A DNA stretch of 64,000 bases from Tatumella punctata (GCF_039523735.1 NZ_BAAAFW010000017.1:62001-126000), one strand, 5' to 3'; shown: positions 43,984 to 54,243, numbered from the stretch's first letter. Notes: generated by a model from the sequence alone, not told the origin. Translations and numbers: made by a program.

Positions 43984-44504
43984 GTTGGCACCTTACAGTT
44001 GGTTTCATTTTCCGTGTCTGAAAACAGACGCGTATACGTGAACGCTTTAGAGGTTAACAGGCTTCCTTTTAAGCCATAAACGGCCATAGAAATCAGCGCA
44101 TCGCTCGAATGAACGTGCACCAGTAAAAGAGACATGCAGTAATGAGAATAAGGGAGAAGCTGCTAATAAGTGTTGATTACAGCCAGTACCTGTGCCGGGC
44201 GACACAAGTGAAATGTTTCTGAAGTCATACCAGCAGTCACAATTCATCCATACTCTCCGGAGAAACTATCGACACCATCACTTACAGGGAATAATTTGTA
44301 CCTGACAGGCAGTGAAATGCAACACTATTTTTACTAATTCGATAAAAAATAATCAGAAATCCGAGTAAATTAATAAAATAACAAATAAAAAACAAAGTGT
44401 TATTTTATTTCTTTCCGGCGGGAATAATGATCAGAATAGTCCCCTGACGCCGGTGATATGATATATAAATCAGTCCTGAGGCCAGCAACTGATTTATATT
44501 ACCG
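43984..44504. other. Gap between phoH and efeB
   Basis: 521 bases containing the phoH promoter region (small palindrome GTCTG/CAGAC near 44016) and an AT-rich stretch. An 11-bp inverted repeat without T tract (44463-44473 / 44489-44499) follows the efeB stop and may stabilise or end its transcript. A 66-codon frame (44047-44247) lacks support. Confidence 0.55.
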
Positions 44505-45794
44505 TCATAAAAAAGGTTGATTTTCGAGCAGTGACTGGGCCAGATAATGCTGATTATCGGCAACGCCGGGTAAGGCAAAAAAATATCCGCCGCCAAATGG
44601 CCGGATATATTCTTCAAGAGGTTCACCATTCAGCCGTTGCTGTACACTGATAAAAGATTTTTCCAAATCCCGTTGATAACAGACAAACAGCAGCCCCATA
44701 TCCAGTTGTCCCGATGCCAGTACTTCGCCGGAATAACTATAACCACGGCGTAATAGCAACCGTTGCTCACTGCCGGCATCACGTGGATTCGCCAGCCGCA
44801 TATGTGCATCCAATGGGATAATCTGCCCTTGTGGATCCTGACTGTAGTCGGGTACATCATGTTCATGCTGCATACCCAGCGGTGCACCATTGGTTTTATT
44901 ACGCCCGAAAATCGTTTCCTGCTCATGCAACGGTGTCCGATCCCACATTTCAACATGGAAACGAATCAGCCTGACGGCCTGATAACTGCCGCCGGTTGCC
45001 CACTCAGGTTCTCCCGAAGCGGGAGCAACCCACAACACCCGTTCAATCAGTTCAGGGTCTGAAGTCTGTGGATTGGCTGTGCCATCTTTAAAACCCAGCA
45101 AGTTTACCGGCGTTTCTTTACCACGACTGGCGGCAGCATGGGCAGAAATAAAACCTTCATACCTCCAGCGAACGGCCAGTAAATCCGGCATATATTTGAT
45201 GATGTCACGGGCCGCATGGATCACCGTATCCCGGCCATTAGCACAGATCTGCAACAGTAAATCACCGTGACAATAGGCAGCATCCAGCGAATCATTCGGA
45301 AAACGGGTCATGATTTGCAGTTTACGTGGTTTACGGGCCTGTAACCCATAACGACTGTCAAATAATGATGCTCCCACCGAGACAGTAATAGTGAGGTTAT
45401 CCGGCAGGATATCCGCCCCAAGGATCCCTGAGTCCATTGGTGGCAATAACGGATTTTCTTGTGCCGGAGCCGGTCCGCCAGTGGTCAGAAATGCGATACG
45501 CTCAGTGAGCAATCTGAACATCCGTTGTAAATCTGCGGTATTCTCTGCCAGCACATCAAATGCCAGTAACATCATCGACGCCTGTTGTGGCGTGATAATA
45601 CCGGCCTGATGTGGCCCGTAGAACGGCTCAAGCCCGTAACGTTGATCCTGTGGAACACAAGGATCTTGTTCCGCGGTACTGGCCTGCGACTGAAACGGAC
45701 AGCCCCCGCTGACTGCGGCAGCACCGCCAAGCAGGCCCAGTTTTTTTAACCACCGCCGCCGCGATGGTTCGGTGGTCTGAGGTTTACAGGTCAT
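44505..45794 (-). CDS. efeB: DyP-type haem peroxidase EfeB, Tat-exported
   Basis: Periplasmic deferrochelatase/peroxidase of the EfeUOB ferrous iron system. 429 residues: twin-arginine signal SRRRWLKKLGLLGG, then the dye-decolourising peroxidase fold with GFKDGTANP (distal Asp) and a proximal-His region around FHVEMWDRTPLHEQE. Follows efeO by 2 bases. Confidence 0.95.
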   Translation of the reverse strand: MTCKPQTTEPSRRRWLKKLGLLGGAAAVSGGCPFQSQASTAEQDPCVPQDQRYGLEPFYGPHQAGIITPQQASMMLLAFDVLAENTADLQRMFRLLTERIAFLTTGGPAPAQENPLLPPMDSGILGADILPDNLTITVSVGASLFDSRYGLQARKPRKLQIMTRFPNDSLDAAYCHGDLLLQICANGRDTVIHAARDIIKYMPDLLAVRWRYEGFISAHAAASRGKETPVNLLGFKDGTANPQTSDPELIERVLWVAPASGEPEWATGGSYQAVRLIRFHVEMWDRTPLHEQETIFGRNKTNGAPLGMQHEHDVPDYSQDPQGQIIPLDAHMRLANPRDAGSEQRLLLRRGYSYSGEVLASGQLDMGLLFVCYQRDLEKSFISVQQRLNGEPLEEYIRPFGGGYFFALPGVADNQHYLAQSLLENQPFL

Positions 45795-45796
45795 GT

Positions 45797-46918
45797 TTAA
45801 TCGAGGCCCAGCGTGCCGCGCAGTTGTGATAAGTCTTCAGCCAGTGTAGTGACCGGCCCTTTCAGCGCATTACGGTCTGCTATAGTCAGCTTGTCATAAG
45901 ACTGGTAACCGTCACCCTCGGTATATTTGTCGAGAATAGAATCAACTTTAGTAAAGTTCGCGGTGATCTTAGCCAGTAATGCAGGGTTCTGTTTTTCAAG
46001 CAAGGGGTGCAACAGGGAAACGATTTTTTGTGCACCGTCAAGATTAGCACGGAAATCTGAAAGATCGGTCCGGCTGTAGCGGTCTTCTTCACCGGAAATT
46101 TTCCCTGATGCGATCTCCTCCATTAAACCGGCAGCACCGCCCACCATTTTGGCAGGCGGGAAAGCCAGTTGGTTAATACGCTGCTGCAGTTCCAGGGTAT
46201 CCTGATACAACTGGTCTGCATAATGTCCCATACCCGCCACCGAATTATCGGCAAATAATGCCTTCTCAAGCCGGTGAAAACCCGTGAATGCAGGATCTTC
46301 TGCTTTTTTCTCGTAATCGTCTTCGCGGGCATCAATCCGTCCATCAAGATCAGAAAACAGCTCTGCGATAGGTTCAATACGTTCATAATGGCGGCGGACC
46401 GGCGCAAACAGCGCCCTGGCACGGACAATATCACCGGCGTTAATAGCATCAGTGAATTGTTTAGTCCCTGCCACCAGCTGAGTCACTTCCGCAACAACAT
46501 AGGCCTTGTAGGCGGTTACCGGGCCTTGCAGTGCCAGTAAATGGTTCTGCTGCCGGGTTTCACCCTGCTGACCACTGGCCTTGACTGTCAGTTTCCCCTT
46601 AGGGTTACTCAACAGGCCACAGGTCATTTCATATTCTCCGGCGTCGAGGGTTGCCGTCAGTTTCTGGCTGAATCCGGGGGCAATGTTTTCACGCTCTTCA
46701 ACCACCAGCACGCCTTTAAGTATTTCCCATTCCAGCCCTTTCTGACTGTTATTCTTAATAATAAACTGTGTCTTACCGGCATTGACGGTTAATGCCATAG
46801 GCTCACACCTGGTGTCCGTTACCGTCACAGTCACCTGAGGAGTACCGGCTGCATTGGCCAGCCCTGAAACCGCCAGCATCGCGGTGAGTAATGCATGACG
46901 ACGGAAAACTGTTTTCAT
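45797..46918 (-). CDS. efeO: EfeO, periplasmic iron-uptake protein (cupredoxin plus M75 domain)
   Basis: 373 residues: signal peptide ending ANA (about residue 23), N-terminal cupredoxin-like domain to about residue 115 with MTCGLLS near its end, and a C-terminal imelysin/M75 domain with the HxxE metal motif in RRHYERIEP. Thought to bind iron and pass it to EfeU. Second gene of efeUOB. Confidence 0.95.
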   Translation of the reverse strand: MKTVFRRHALLTAMLAVSGLANAAGTPQVTVTVTDTRCEPMALTVNAGKTQFIIKNNSQKGLEWEILKGVLVVEERENIAPGFSQKLTATLDAGEYEMTCGLLSNPKGKLTVKASGQQGETRQQNHLLALQGPVTAYKAYVVAEVTQLVAGTKQFTDAINAGDIVRARALFAPVRRHYERIEPIAELFSDLDGRIDAREDDYEKKAEDPAFTGFHRLEKALFADNSVAGMGHYADQLYQDTLELQQRINQLAFPPAKMVGGAAGLMEEIASGKISGEEDRYSRTDLSDFRANLDGAQKIVSLLHPLLEKQNPALLAKITANFTKVDSILDKYTEGDGYQSYDKLTIADRNALKGPVTTLAEDLSQLRGTLGLD

Positions 46919-46963
46919 GTCTGAATCCCTGTTTATATGGTTTAAAATAGCAGTACCCGGATA

Positions 46964-47797
46964 TCAGCTGGCCGGCCGGCTGACAGTGACTACCGGACCC
47001 GCGCTGCGGAAAAACAGCAGTAATGCGGGAATCAGATAAAGGCACCAGACAGCCACTTCACTGACTGTCGGGGCCTCCTGATATCCGAGAATACCTTCCA
47101 GTAAGGTACCCGCCACTGAATGGGTCGATAAAATATCACTAAGGTCAAAAGCTACAGACTGGTAACCGTTCCAGATACCCGCCTCATGAAAAGCGCGGAC
47201 GGCACCGGCAGCCAGGCCCGCGGCAACAAATAAAATGAATAAACTGGTCCAGCGGAAAAAACCGGCAAGATTAAGGGTAATCCCCCCACGATACAGCAGT
47301 ATGCCGAGGAAAATGGCGGTCACCAGCCCGAGCACTGCACCTGCCGGTGGTGCATATCCCACACCCTGAGTGAATGCCGCCAGCAGGAAAAACACCGATT
47401 CCAGTCCTTCACGTGCCACTGCCAGAAACACCATAAATACCAGAGCCAGTCCTCCGCCACTGCTGCGTTGTAAAGTATGTTCGATAGCATCTGTCAGCCC
47501 GGTTTTTATATGACGGGCGACCCGCTGCATCCAGAACACCATCCAGGTAAGCACTACGACCGCAACCATCGCCACAATAGCTTCAAATAATTCCTGCTGT
47601 TTCTGCGGGAACTCTCCGGTAGTCAGGTTGATGAAAATGCCCAGTCCGAGGCAGAGTACAGCAGCCATTCCGACGCCGGACCACATCGCCGGAAACCATC
47701 GGCTACGGCCGGTTCGCTGCAGATAACTGGCAATCAGACTGACAATTAATGCGGCCTCAAGGCCTTCACGGAGCATTATCAGGAAAGGAACAAACAT
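46964..47797 (-). CDS. efeU: Ferrous iron permease EfeU
   Basis: 277-residue membrane permease of the OFeT/FTR1 family with seven helices. Both REXXE iron motifs are intact (LREGLEAAL at residue 8 and AREGLESVF near residue 127). The frame is whole, unlike the frameshifted E. coli K-12 copy. First gene of the operon, behind a Fur-like box. Confidence 0.96.
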   Translation of the reverse strand: MFVPFLIMLREGLEAALIVSLIASYLQRTGRSRWFPAMWSGVGMAAVLCLGLGIFINLTTGEFPQKQQELFEAIVAMVAVVVLTWMVFWMQRVARHIKTGLTDAIEHTLQRSSGGGLALVFMVFLAVAREGLESVFFLLAAFTQGVGYAPPAGAVLGLVTAIFLGILLYRGGITLNLAGFFRWTSLFILFVAAGLAAGAVRAFHEAGIWNGYQSVAFDLSDILSTHSVAGTLLEGILGYQEAPTVSEVAVWCLYLIPALLLFFRSAGPVVTVSRPAS

Positions 47798-47840
47798 AAC
47801 TGACCTTATACCGAAACGTCAGCATCGGTAAAATAATGTA

Positions 47841-47859
47841 AATAATTACGATTATTATT
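47841..47859 (-). promoter_or_regulatory. Fur-like box ahead of efeUOB
   Basis: AATAATTACGATTATTATT matches 13 of 19 positions of the Fur consensus and lies about 44 bases before efeU, where a promoter is expected. EfeUOB is known to be Fur-repressed in E. coli. Confidence 0.6.
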
Positions 47860-47920
47860 CTCATTTATAAAAAACGCAAGTTCTGTCAGTAAACATTTCC
47901 CGTCAGGCGAATAAAATCGA

Positions 47921-47956
47921 AAAAAAACCGCCCCATCGACGATGGAACGGTTTTTT
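47921..47956. terminator. Bidirectional terminator between efeU leader and putP
   Basis: A7-CCG with inner CCATC / GATGG and CGG-T6: stem interrupted by two mismatched bases. On the minus strand it lies 25 bases after the putP stop and gives a T-rich tail. Confidence 0.8.
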
Positions 47957-47980
47957 GCTCAGTGGTTATCTTAGCGGTTA

Positions 47981-49465
47981 TCAGTCACTCAGAAATGCCT
48001 GGCGGGCCTTGTCAAAGCGCTGTAATGCTTGCGGGGACGGACGTGGTCCGATTGAGCTGAAAATAACAATCGCCAGTAATCCGGCAATAAAGCCAGGAAT
48101 AATCTCGTATAACCCGAATAACGCAAACTGTTTCCAGACAATTACCGTGACTGCACCGGCAATCATTCCGGCCAATGCCCCGTTACGCGTCATCTGTTTC
48201 CAGCAAACACTGAGCAATACTACCGGACCGAAAGCCGCACCAAAACCTGCCCAGGCGTAACTGACCAGCCCCAGGACTTTGTTATCCGGATCACGGGCCA
48301 GCAGTATTGCGATAATCGCCACCAGCAACACCATCAGCCTCCCTACCCAGACCCGCTCCTGTTGTCCGGCATGTTTGCGTAAAAACGCTTTATAAAAATC
48401 TTCGGTCAGGGCACTGGAACAGACCAGCAACTGGCAGCTCAGGGTGGACATTACCGCCGCCAGAATCGCCGACAGTAAGACTCCGGCAATCCACGGGTTG
48501 AACAGAATTTTAGCCAGTTCAATAAATATCCGCTCACCGTTCTGATTTACCGCTGTAGCCAGCGCAGGATTATTATCAAAATAAGCGATGCCAAAGAAAC
48601 CTACCGCCACGGCACCGGCCAGACAAAGGACCATCCAGGTCATACCAATCCGCCTTGCGGCATGCATTGAACGGTGCGAATCTGCCGCCATAAAACGTGC
48701 CAGGATATGTGGCTGACCAAAGTAACCCAGTCCCCAGCCAAGCAGCGAAACAATCGCAATAAAATCCATACGGTTAAACAGATTGGTAAAACCGGAGCCG
48801 TGTGCTTCAATCACTGCCAGCGCATCAGGGATACCACCGACCGCAAATATCACAATTACCGGCGTCAGAATCAGGGCGAAAATCATCAGACCGGCCTGTA
48901 CCGTATCTGTCCAGCTAACGGCCAGAAACCCTCCGAGGAAGGTATAGATAATAGTAGCTGTCGCTCCGGCCCAGAGGGCTGTTTCATAGCTCATTCCGAA
49001 AGTGCTTTCAAATAGCCGTGCACCGGCCACAATGCCTGAGGCGCAGTAAATAGTGAAAAATACCAGGATAATGACCGCAGAAATCACACGTAATAATTTA
49101 CTGTTATCTTCAAAGCGGCTGGAAAAATAGTCCGGCAGAGTCAGGGCATTATTGTGATACTCCGTATGCACCCGTAAACGACCGGCAATAATTTTCCAGT
49201 TAAACCAGGCGCCGAGCAGCAGACCGATAGCTATCCAGCTTTCTGAAATACCCGCCAGAAAAATAGCACCAGGCAACCCCATCAGCAGCCAGCCACTCAT
49301 ATCCGATGCACCTGCAGATAATGCAGTGACCAGGCTGCCCATTTTACGGCCACCGAGAATATAATCGTCAAAGTTTTTGGTAGAACGCCAGGCGAAGAAG
49401 CCGATCAGCAGCATGCCAAAAATATAAATAATAAATGTCACCACTAACGGGGTACTGATTGTCAT
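47981..49465 (-). CDS. putP: Sodium/proline symporter PutP
   Basis: Inner-membrane Na+/L-proline symporter of the SSS family, 494 residues (E. coli 502), about 13 membrane helices. Met at 49465 (MTISTPLV) has GGAGAC at the right distance; the Met four codons above would overlap that site. The Na+-binding region SAGASDMSGWL and GRLRVHTEY are conserved. Divergent from putA. Confidence 0.96.
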   Translation of the reverse strand: MTISTPLVVTFIIYIFGMLLIGFFAWRSTKNFDDYILGGRKMGSLVTALSAGASDMSGWLLMGLPGAIFLAGISESWIAIGLLLGAWFNWKIIAGRLRVHTEYHNNALTLPDYFSSRFEDNSKLLRVISAVIILVFFTIYCASGIVAGARLFESTFGMSYETALWAGATATIIYTFLGGFLAVSWTDTVQAGLMIFALILTPVIVIFAVGGIPDALAVIEAHGSGFTNLFNRMDFIAIVSLLGWGLGYFGQPHILARFMAADSHRSMHAARRIGMTWMVLCLAGAVAVGFFGIAYFDNNPALATAVNQNGERIFIELAKILFNPWIAGVLLSAILAAVMSTLSCQLLVCSSALTEDFYKAFLRKHAGQQERVWVGRLMVLLVAIIAILLARDPDNKVLGLVSYAWAGFGAAFGPVVLLSVCWKQMTRNGALAGMIAGAVTVIVWKQFALFGLYEIIPGFIAGLLAIVIFSSIGPRPSPQALQRFDKARQAFLSD

Positions 49466-49879
49466 GTTTGTCTCCATTTTTCTTTTATTATCAGGCACAA
49501 TTAGCGTAAATAGCACGACAAAATAGTCACTCCTCCGGCTTTACGCATAGAAACTGCACATATCGTGTATTTTTTCACTCCCCCTGTCCGCTTGTAACAA
49601 TGAAGTAACATGTTGTTCACCCTGGTGCACTCCTTTTTTCTCCGTAATCCGCGCCTGATCAATTTTTTTGATTTTGCAACTTTATGCAACCCTGATTTTA
49701 ATAGATAAATAGCTATTCTTTACGGGAGGGTAACTATGCACCCCGCCTTGTATCACCACAATAAATACCCGGTGATATGATACTTTTTATATTCATAAGT
49801 TTTTCATAGTTGCAACAGGTTGCAACATCGGTGATATTGAGGTGCAACCTATAATAATTAACCGCAAACGGAGACTCAC
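49466..49879. other. putP-putA divergent control region
   Basis: 414 bases holding both put promoters and a set of GTTGC-type PutA operators described separately. No gene seen. Confidence 0.8.
49674..49849. promoter_or_regulatory. PutA operator cluster in the put intergenic region
   Basis: PutA is known to bind GTTGCA-like sites. Here GTTGCAAC occurs at 49809-49816 and again at 49819-49826, exactly 10 bases apart, with GGTGCAACC at 49841-49849 close to the putA start. On the putP side TTGCAAC (49674-49680) and ATGCAACC (49684-49691) give two GTTGC cores on the minus strand, also 10 bases apart. The helical phasing fits paired ribbon-helix-helix dimers. Confidence 0.8.
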
Positions 49880-52800
49880 ATGGCAACCACCACCACAATG
49901 GGTGTAAAGCTCGACGAACAGACAAGGGAGCGGTTAAAGTCAGCCGCACTAAAAATAGACCGGACACCTCACTGGTTAATTCGCCAGGCGGTGTTTAACC
50001 TGCTGGAGGCCATTGAATCCGGTCACAGCCCTTATATTTCTGAACAGCTTTCTGCCGGTTATGATCCGGACATTGTGGCCGCCAGAGAAGAACCGGTGCA
50101 GCCGTTTCTCGATTTTGCGGAACAGGTGTTACCACAGTCAGTGACCCGTTCGGCGATTACCGCCGCCTGGCGACGTCCGGAAACGGATAGTGTGCCAATG
50201 ATCCTTGAGCAGGCGAGGTTAAACCCGGTACAGTCGGAAAAAACCCGCCAGCTGGCACACCAGCTGGCCGAAAACTTACGCCAGCAGAAAGTAAGCAGCG
50301 GGCGCTCAGGTATGGTACAGAGCCTGCTGCAGGAGTTTTCCCTTTCTTCTCAGGAGGGGGTTGCTCTGATGTGTCTGGCAGAAGCATTGTTACGTATTCC
50401 GGATAAGCCCACCCGCGATGCCCTGATCCGTGACAAAATCAGTCATGGCAACTGGCAGTCACATCTTGGCCGCAGCTCTTCACTGTTTGTCAATGCCGCC
50501 ACCTGGGGACTGCTGGTCACCGGTAAGCTGGTTGCTACCCATAATGAGGCCAGCTTGTCACGTTCCCTGAACCGGATTATCGGTAAGAGCGGTGAGCCGG
50601 TGGTACGCAAAGGTGTTGATATGGCGATGCGTCTGATGGGTGAGCAATTTGTAACCGGAGAGACCATCGCTGAAGCACTGGCTAATGCCCGTAAACTGGA
50701 AGATAAGGGTTTCCGTTACTCTTACGATATGCTGGGCGAAGCCGCACTGACCCGTAAAGATGCCGCAGCTTACCTGGTCTCTTACCAGCAGGCAATCCAT
50801 GCTATTGGTAAAGCCTCTAATGGCCGCGGTATTTATGAAGGTCCGGGGATATCGATTAAACTTTCCGCTCTGCATCCCCGCTATCAACGGGCGCAATATG
50901 ACAGGGTAATGAATGAACTCTATCCGGTGCTGAAATCACTGACGCTGCTGGCCCGCGAATACGATATCGGTATTAATATTGATGCCGAAGAGGCAGACAG
51001 GCTGGAACTGTCACTCGACCTGTTGGAAAAACTGTGTTTTGAGCCGGAACTGGAGGGCTGGAATGGCATTGGTTTTGTTATTCAGGCTTACCAGAAACGC
51101 TGCCCGTTTGTTATTGACTGGCTGACGGAGCTGGCACAACGCAGCCATCGCCGCCTGATGATCCGCCTGGTTAAGGGGGCTTACTGGGACAGCGAAATCA
51201 AGCGGGCGCAGACTGAAGGCCTTGAAGGTTACCCGGTTTATACCCGTAAAGTTTATACCGATGTCTCTTATCTGGCCTGCGCCCGCAAATTATTGTCGGT
51301 CCCTAACCTGATTTATCCCCAGTTTGCTACCCACAACGCCCAGAGCCTGGCGGCTATCTATCAGCTGGCCGGTAATAACTATTACCCGGGTCAGTACGAA
51401 TTCCAGTGCCTGCATGGTATGGGAGAACCATTATATGAGCAGGTAGTCGGTCCGGTCGCCGAAGGAAAACTGAGCCGTCCATGCCGAATCTATGCCCCGG
51501 TCGGCACCCACGAAACATTACTGGCCTATCTGGTCCGGCGGTTACTGGAGAACGGAGCTAACACCTCCTTCGTTAACCGTATTGCCGATAAATCCCTGTC
51601 ACTGGACGATTTAATCATCGACCCGGTGCTGGCAACCGAACAAACCGGTCTGGAAGAAGGCACGGCCGGTCTGCCACACCCTAAAATTCCGTTACCCCGT
51701 GACCTCTATGGCACGGAACGGCAGAATTCAGCGGGCCTGGACCTGGCTAACGAGCACCGCCTTGCTTCTTTATCCAGCGCGTTACTGAACAGTGCTGCAC
51801 AACTGTGGCAGGCTGAACCCCTGATTGATGCGCCCTTATCCGCGGATAATCAGCGTCCTGATCCGCAACCGGTGATCAATCCGGCAGCACAACAGGATAC
51901 GGTCGGTATGGTACGAAAATCGACACCACAGGAGGTCAGCGCCGCCCTGCAAGCCAGTACTCAGGCCTGCAGCATCTGGTTCGCGACTCCTCCGCAGGAA
52001 CGTGCCAGTATTCTGGATAACGCTGCGATGATCATGGAGGACCAGACACAGACCCTGATGGGGATTCTGGTTCGTGAAGCCGGCAAAACATTCCAGAATG
52101 CGATAGCAGAAATCCGCGAAGCCGTCGATTTCCTGCGTTACTACGCCAATACCGTCCGTACCGACTTCGATAACGACACCCACCGTCCCCTTGGCCCGGT
52201 CGCCTGTATCAGTCCGTGGAACTTTCCGCTGGCAATTTTTACCGGTCAGATTGCCGCCGCGCTGGCTGCCGGTAATGCCGTTCTGGCAAAACCGGCCGAT
52301 CAGACCCCGCTGATAGCAATGAAAGCCGTACAAATTATGCACGACGCGGGTGTGCCGCGCGGTGTATTACAATTTCTGCCAGGCTCAGGGAAAACGGTCG
52401 GTGCACAACTGGTTGCCGATCCGGCCATCCGCGGAGTGATTTTTACCGGCTCCACCGCCGTTGCGGCGCTGTTGCAGCAGAATATTGCCGGACGAATGAC
52501 CCCGTCAGGTCAGCCGGTTCCGCTGATCGCCGAGACCGGCGGAATTAACGCTATGATCGTTGACTCCTCAGCCCTGACTGAACAGGTGGTGACTGATGTC
52601 GTGGCCTCGGCCTTTGACAGTGCAGGACAACGCTGTTCCGCCCTGCGCCTGTTATGTCTGCAAGACGATATCGCAGACCATACTCTGGAGATGCTGCGCG
52701 GCGCGATGGCCGAATACCGCACCGGTAATCCGGAATACCTGGCGACAGATATCGGTCCGGTGATTGACCGGCAGGCACAACAAATGATTGAACAGCATAT

Positions 52801-53833
52801 ATCATCAATGGCACAGCAGGGCTTTAATGTCAGTCGTCTTACCCATCCGGATAGCGGTAAAACGACCCCGTTGCAGAATGGCCATTTCGTGGTCCCTGCC
52901 CTGATCGAAATTAACAGCCCACAGGATCTGCAACAGGAAATTTTCGGGCCGGTACTGCATGTGGTACGTTACGCCCGCAACCAGCTGCCACAACTGGTTG
53001 AGGACATTAACAGTACAGGTTACGGGCTTACCTTTGGTGTGCATACCCGGATTGATGAAACTATCAACCAGGTCACCCGTGATATCTGCTCCGGTAACCT
53101 GTATGTCAACCGGAATATGGTCGGCGCGGTTGTCGGTGTTCAGCCATTTGGCGGTGAAGGTCTGTCGGGAACAGGGCCGAAAGCCGGCGGGCCATTATAT
53201 CTGTACCGGCTGCTCTCTTCACGGCCGGATAATGGTATATCAGTGACACTGTCACATTTATCATCCCCCCTGACCAGCCAGATACCGTCTGCACCGTTTA
53301 CGGCGCTGAATGATTATGCCACGGGGCAGAAAAATACACTGTTACAACAACAGTGTCGTCATTTTGCAGATAACAACCACAGTAATACCGTCCGGCTGTT
53401 AAACGGCCCGACGGGCGAGCGTAACAGTTATGCCCTGTTGCCTCGTCAACGGGTATTCTGTGTTGCTGACAATCAGGCTGATGCCCTGTGCCAGTTAGCT
53501 GCAGTGATCTGTACCGGATGTCGTGTATTGTGGCAGGAGAGCGACAATAACCGACAGTGGCTGAGTGAGCTGCCTGAGGCAGTCCGGCAGCAGATCGACC
53601 TCAGCCCGGAGGCCATCGGGGAGGATTACGATGCTGTTATTTTCCACGGCGATGCTGATCAACTGAGCCTGCTGTGCGAAAAGACAGCACAGCGTGATGG
53701 TGCTATCGTCCCGGTACAGGGTTTTTCCCGCGGAGAGACCGGTATTTTTACCGAACGATTGTTACTCGAGCGTACAGTCAGTATCAATACAGCCGCCGCC
53801 GGGGGGAATGCCAGCCTGATGACCATCGGCTGA
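49880..53833 (+). CDS. putA: Trifunctional proline utilisation protein PutA
   Basis: Oxidises proline to glutamate in two steps and represses the put genes when not membrane-bound. 1317 residues (E. coli 1320): N-terminal ribbon-helix-helix (about 1-47, TTTTMGVKLDEQTRERLK), proline dehydrogenase barrel (about 260-600) with MIRLVKGAYWDSEIK, and P5C dehydrogenase (about 650-1130) with catalytic Glu in LIAETGGINAM and catalytic Cys in FDSAGQRCSALR; then the C-terminal extension found in trifunctional PutA. GGAG lies 8 bases before the ATG. Confidence 0.97.
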   Translation: MATTTTMGVKLDEQTRERLKSAALKIDRTPHWLIRQAVFNLLEAIESGHSPYISEQLSAGYDPDIVAAREEPVQPFLDFAEQVLPQSVTRSAITAAWRRPETDSVPMILEQARLNPVQSEKTRQLAHQLAENLRQQKVSSGRSGMVQSLLQEFSLSSQEGVALMCLAEALLRIPDKPTRDALIRDKISHGNWQSHLGRSSSLFVNAATWGLLVTGKLVATHNEASLSRSLNRIIGKSGEPVVRKGVDMAMRLMGEQFVTGETIAEALANARKLEDKGFRYSYDMLGEAALTRKDAAAYLVSYQQAIHAIGKASNGRGIYEGPGISIKLSALHPRYQRAQYDRVMNELYPVLKSLTLLAREYDIGINIDAEEADRLELSLDLLEKLCFEPELEGWNGIGFVIQAYQKRCPFVIDWLTELAQRSHRRLMIRLVKGAYWDSEIKRAQTEGLEGYPVYTRKVYTDVSYLACARKLLSVPNLIYPQFATHNAQSLAAIYQLAGNNYYPGQYEFQCLHGMGEPLYEQVVGPVAEGKLSRPCRIYAPVGTHETLLAYLVRRLLENGANTSFVNRIADKSLSLDDLIIDPVLATEQTGLEEGTAGLPHPKIPLPRDLYGTERQNSAGLDLANEHRLASLSSALLNSAAQLWQAEPLIDAPLSADNQRPDPQPVINPAAQQDTVGMVRKSTPQEVSAALQASTQACSIWFATPPQERASILDNAAMIMEDQTQTLMGILVREAGKTFQNAIAEIREAVDFLRYYANTVRTDFDNDTHRPLGPVACISPWNFPLAIFTGQIAAALAAGNAVLAKPADQTPLIAMKAVQIMHDAGVPRGVLQFLPGSGKTVGAQLVADPAIRGVIFTGSTAVAALLQQNIAGRMTPSGQPVPLIAETGGINAMIVDSSALTEQVVTDVVASAFDSAGQRCSALRLLCLQDDIADHTLEMLRGAMAEYRTGNPEYLATDIGPVIDRQAQQMIEQHISSMAQQGFNVSRLTHPDSGKTTPLQNGHFVVPALIEINSPQDLQQEIFGPVLHVVRYARNQLPQLVEDINSTGYGLTFGVHTRIDETINQVTRDICSGNLYVNRNMVGAVVGVQPFGGEGLSGTGPKAGGPLYLYRLLSSRPDNGISVTLSHLSSPLTSQIPSAPFTALNDYATGQKNTLLQQQCRHFADNNHSNTVRLLNGPTGERNSYALLPRQRVFCVADNQADALCQLAAVICTGCRVLWQESDNNRQWLSELPEAVRQQIDLSPEAIGEDYDAVIFHGDADQLSLLCEKTAQRDGAIVPVQGFSRGETGIFTERLLLERTVSINTAAAGGNASLMTIG

Positions 53834-53867
53834 TACTTATCCTCAGCGGGGATTTCAATAACCGCTC

Positions 53868-53894
53868 ACGGCGATGCAACTGCATCGCCGTTTT
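53868..53894 (+). terminator. Terminator after putA
   Basis: Stem ACGGCGATGC (53868-53877) and GCATCGCCGT (53882-53891) with a 4-nt loop and four T residues to 53894, 35 bases past the putA stop. Confidence 0.88.
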
Positions 53895-54120
53895 CATCTC
53901 TGGCTCACACCTGTCCGGTAAAGATGACGTTATCTGAGGCCAGTTGAACAACATTGAGGCCGGATGCGCTTCCCCCGACCTGAATTTCACACCATAGTAT
54001 CGTTAACTCTGCAAGTCTCTCTGTTATCCGCCCTTTCGCGGAACAATCTCGCCGGGGAAAATCATTACAGATCAATTGTTCGTCGCTTTAATTCAGCATA
54101 ACAGACAGGGGAAGACAGCT

Positions 54121-54243
54121 ATGGATACGGGCACCGTCAGTTTATTATTAATGGCTTTAACTCTGCTCATTGTCGCTATACTTTCTATGTATTCTTACTT
54201 TAAAGAAAGAAAAACCAGGCACTTTTCTTCACGGCGGCATTAA
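54121..54243 (+). CDS. Small single-pass membrane protein, unknown
   Basis: 40 residues. One strongly hydrophobic segment (about residues 6-24, SLLLMALTLLIVAILSMY), then a basic tail with KERKTR and SRRH, so positive-inside predicts a cytosolic C-terminus. AGGGGAAG sits about 9 bases before the ATG, a good ribosome binding site. I do not recognise a family. It stands alone between putA and an AraC-type regulator. Confidence 0.6.
   Translation: MDTGTVSLLLMALTLLIVAILSMYSYFKERKTRHFSSRRH

Noticed and set aside
43984..44100. Pho box ahead of phoH
   Set aside because: Only a short GTCTG/CAGAC palindrome is present; no pair of CTGTCAT-like repeats.
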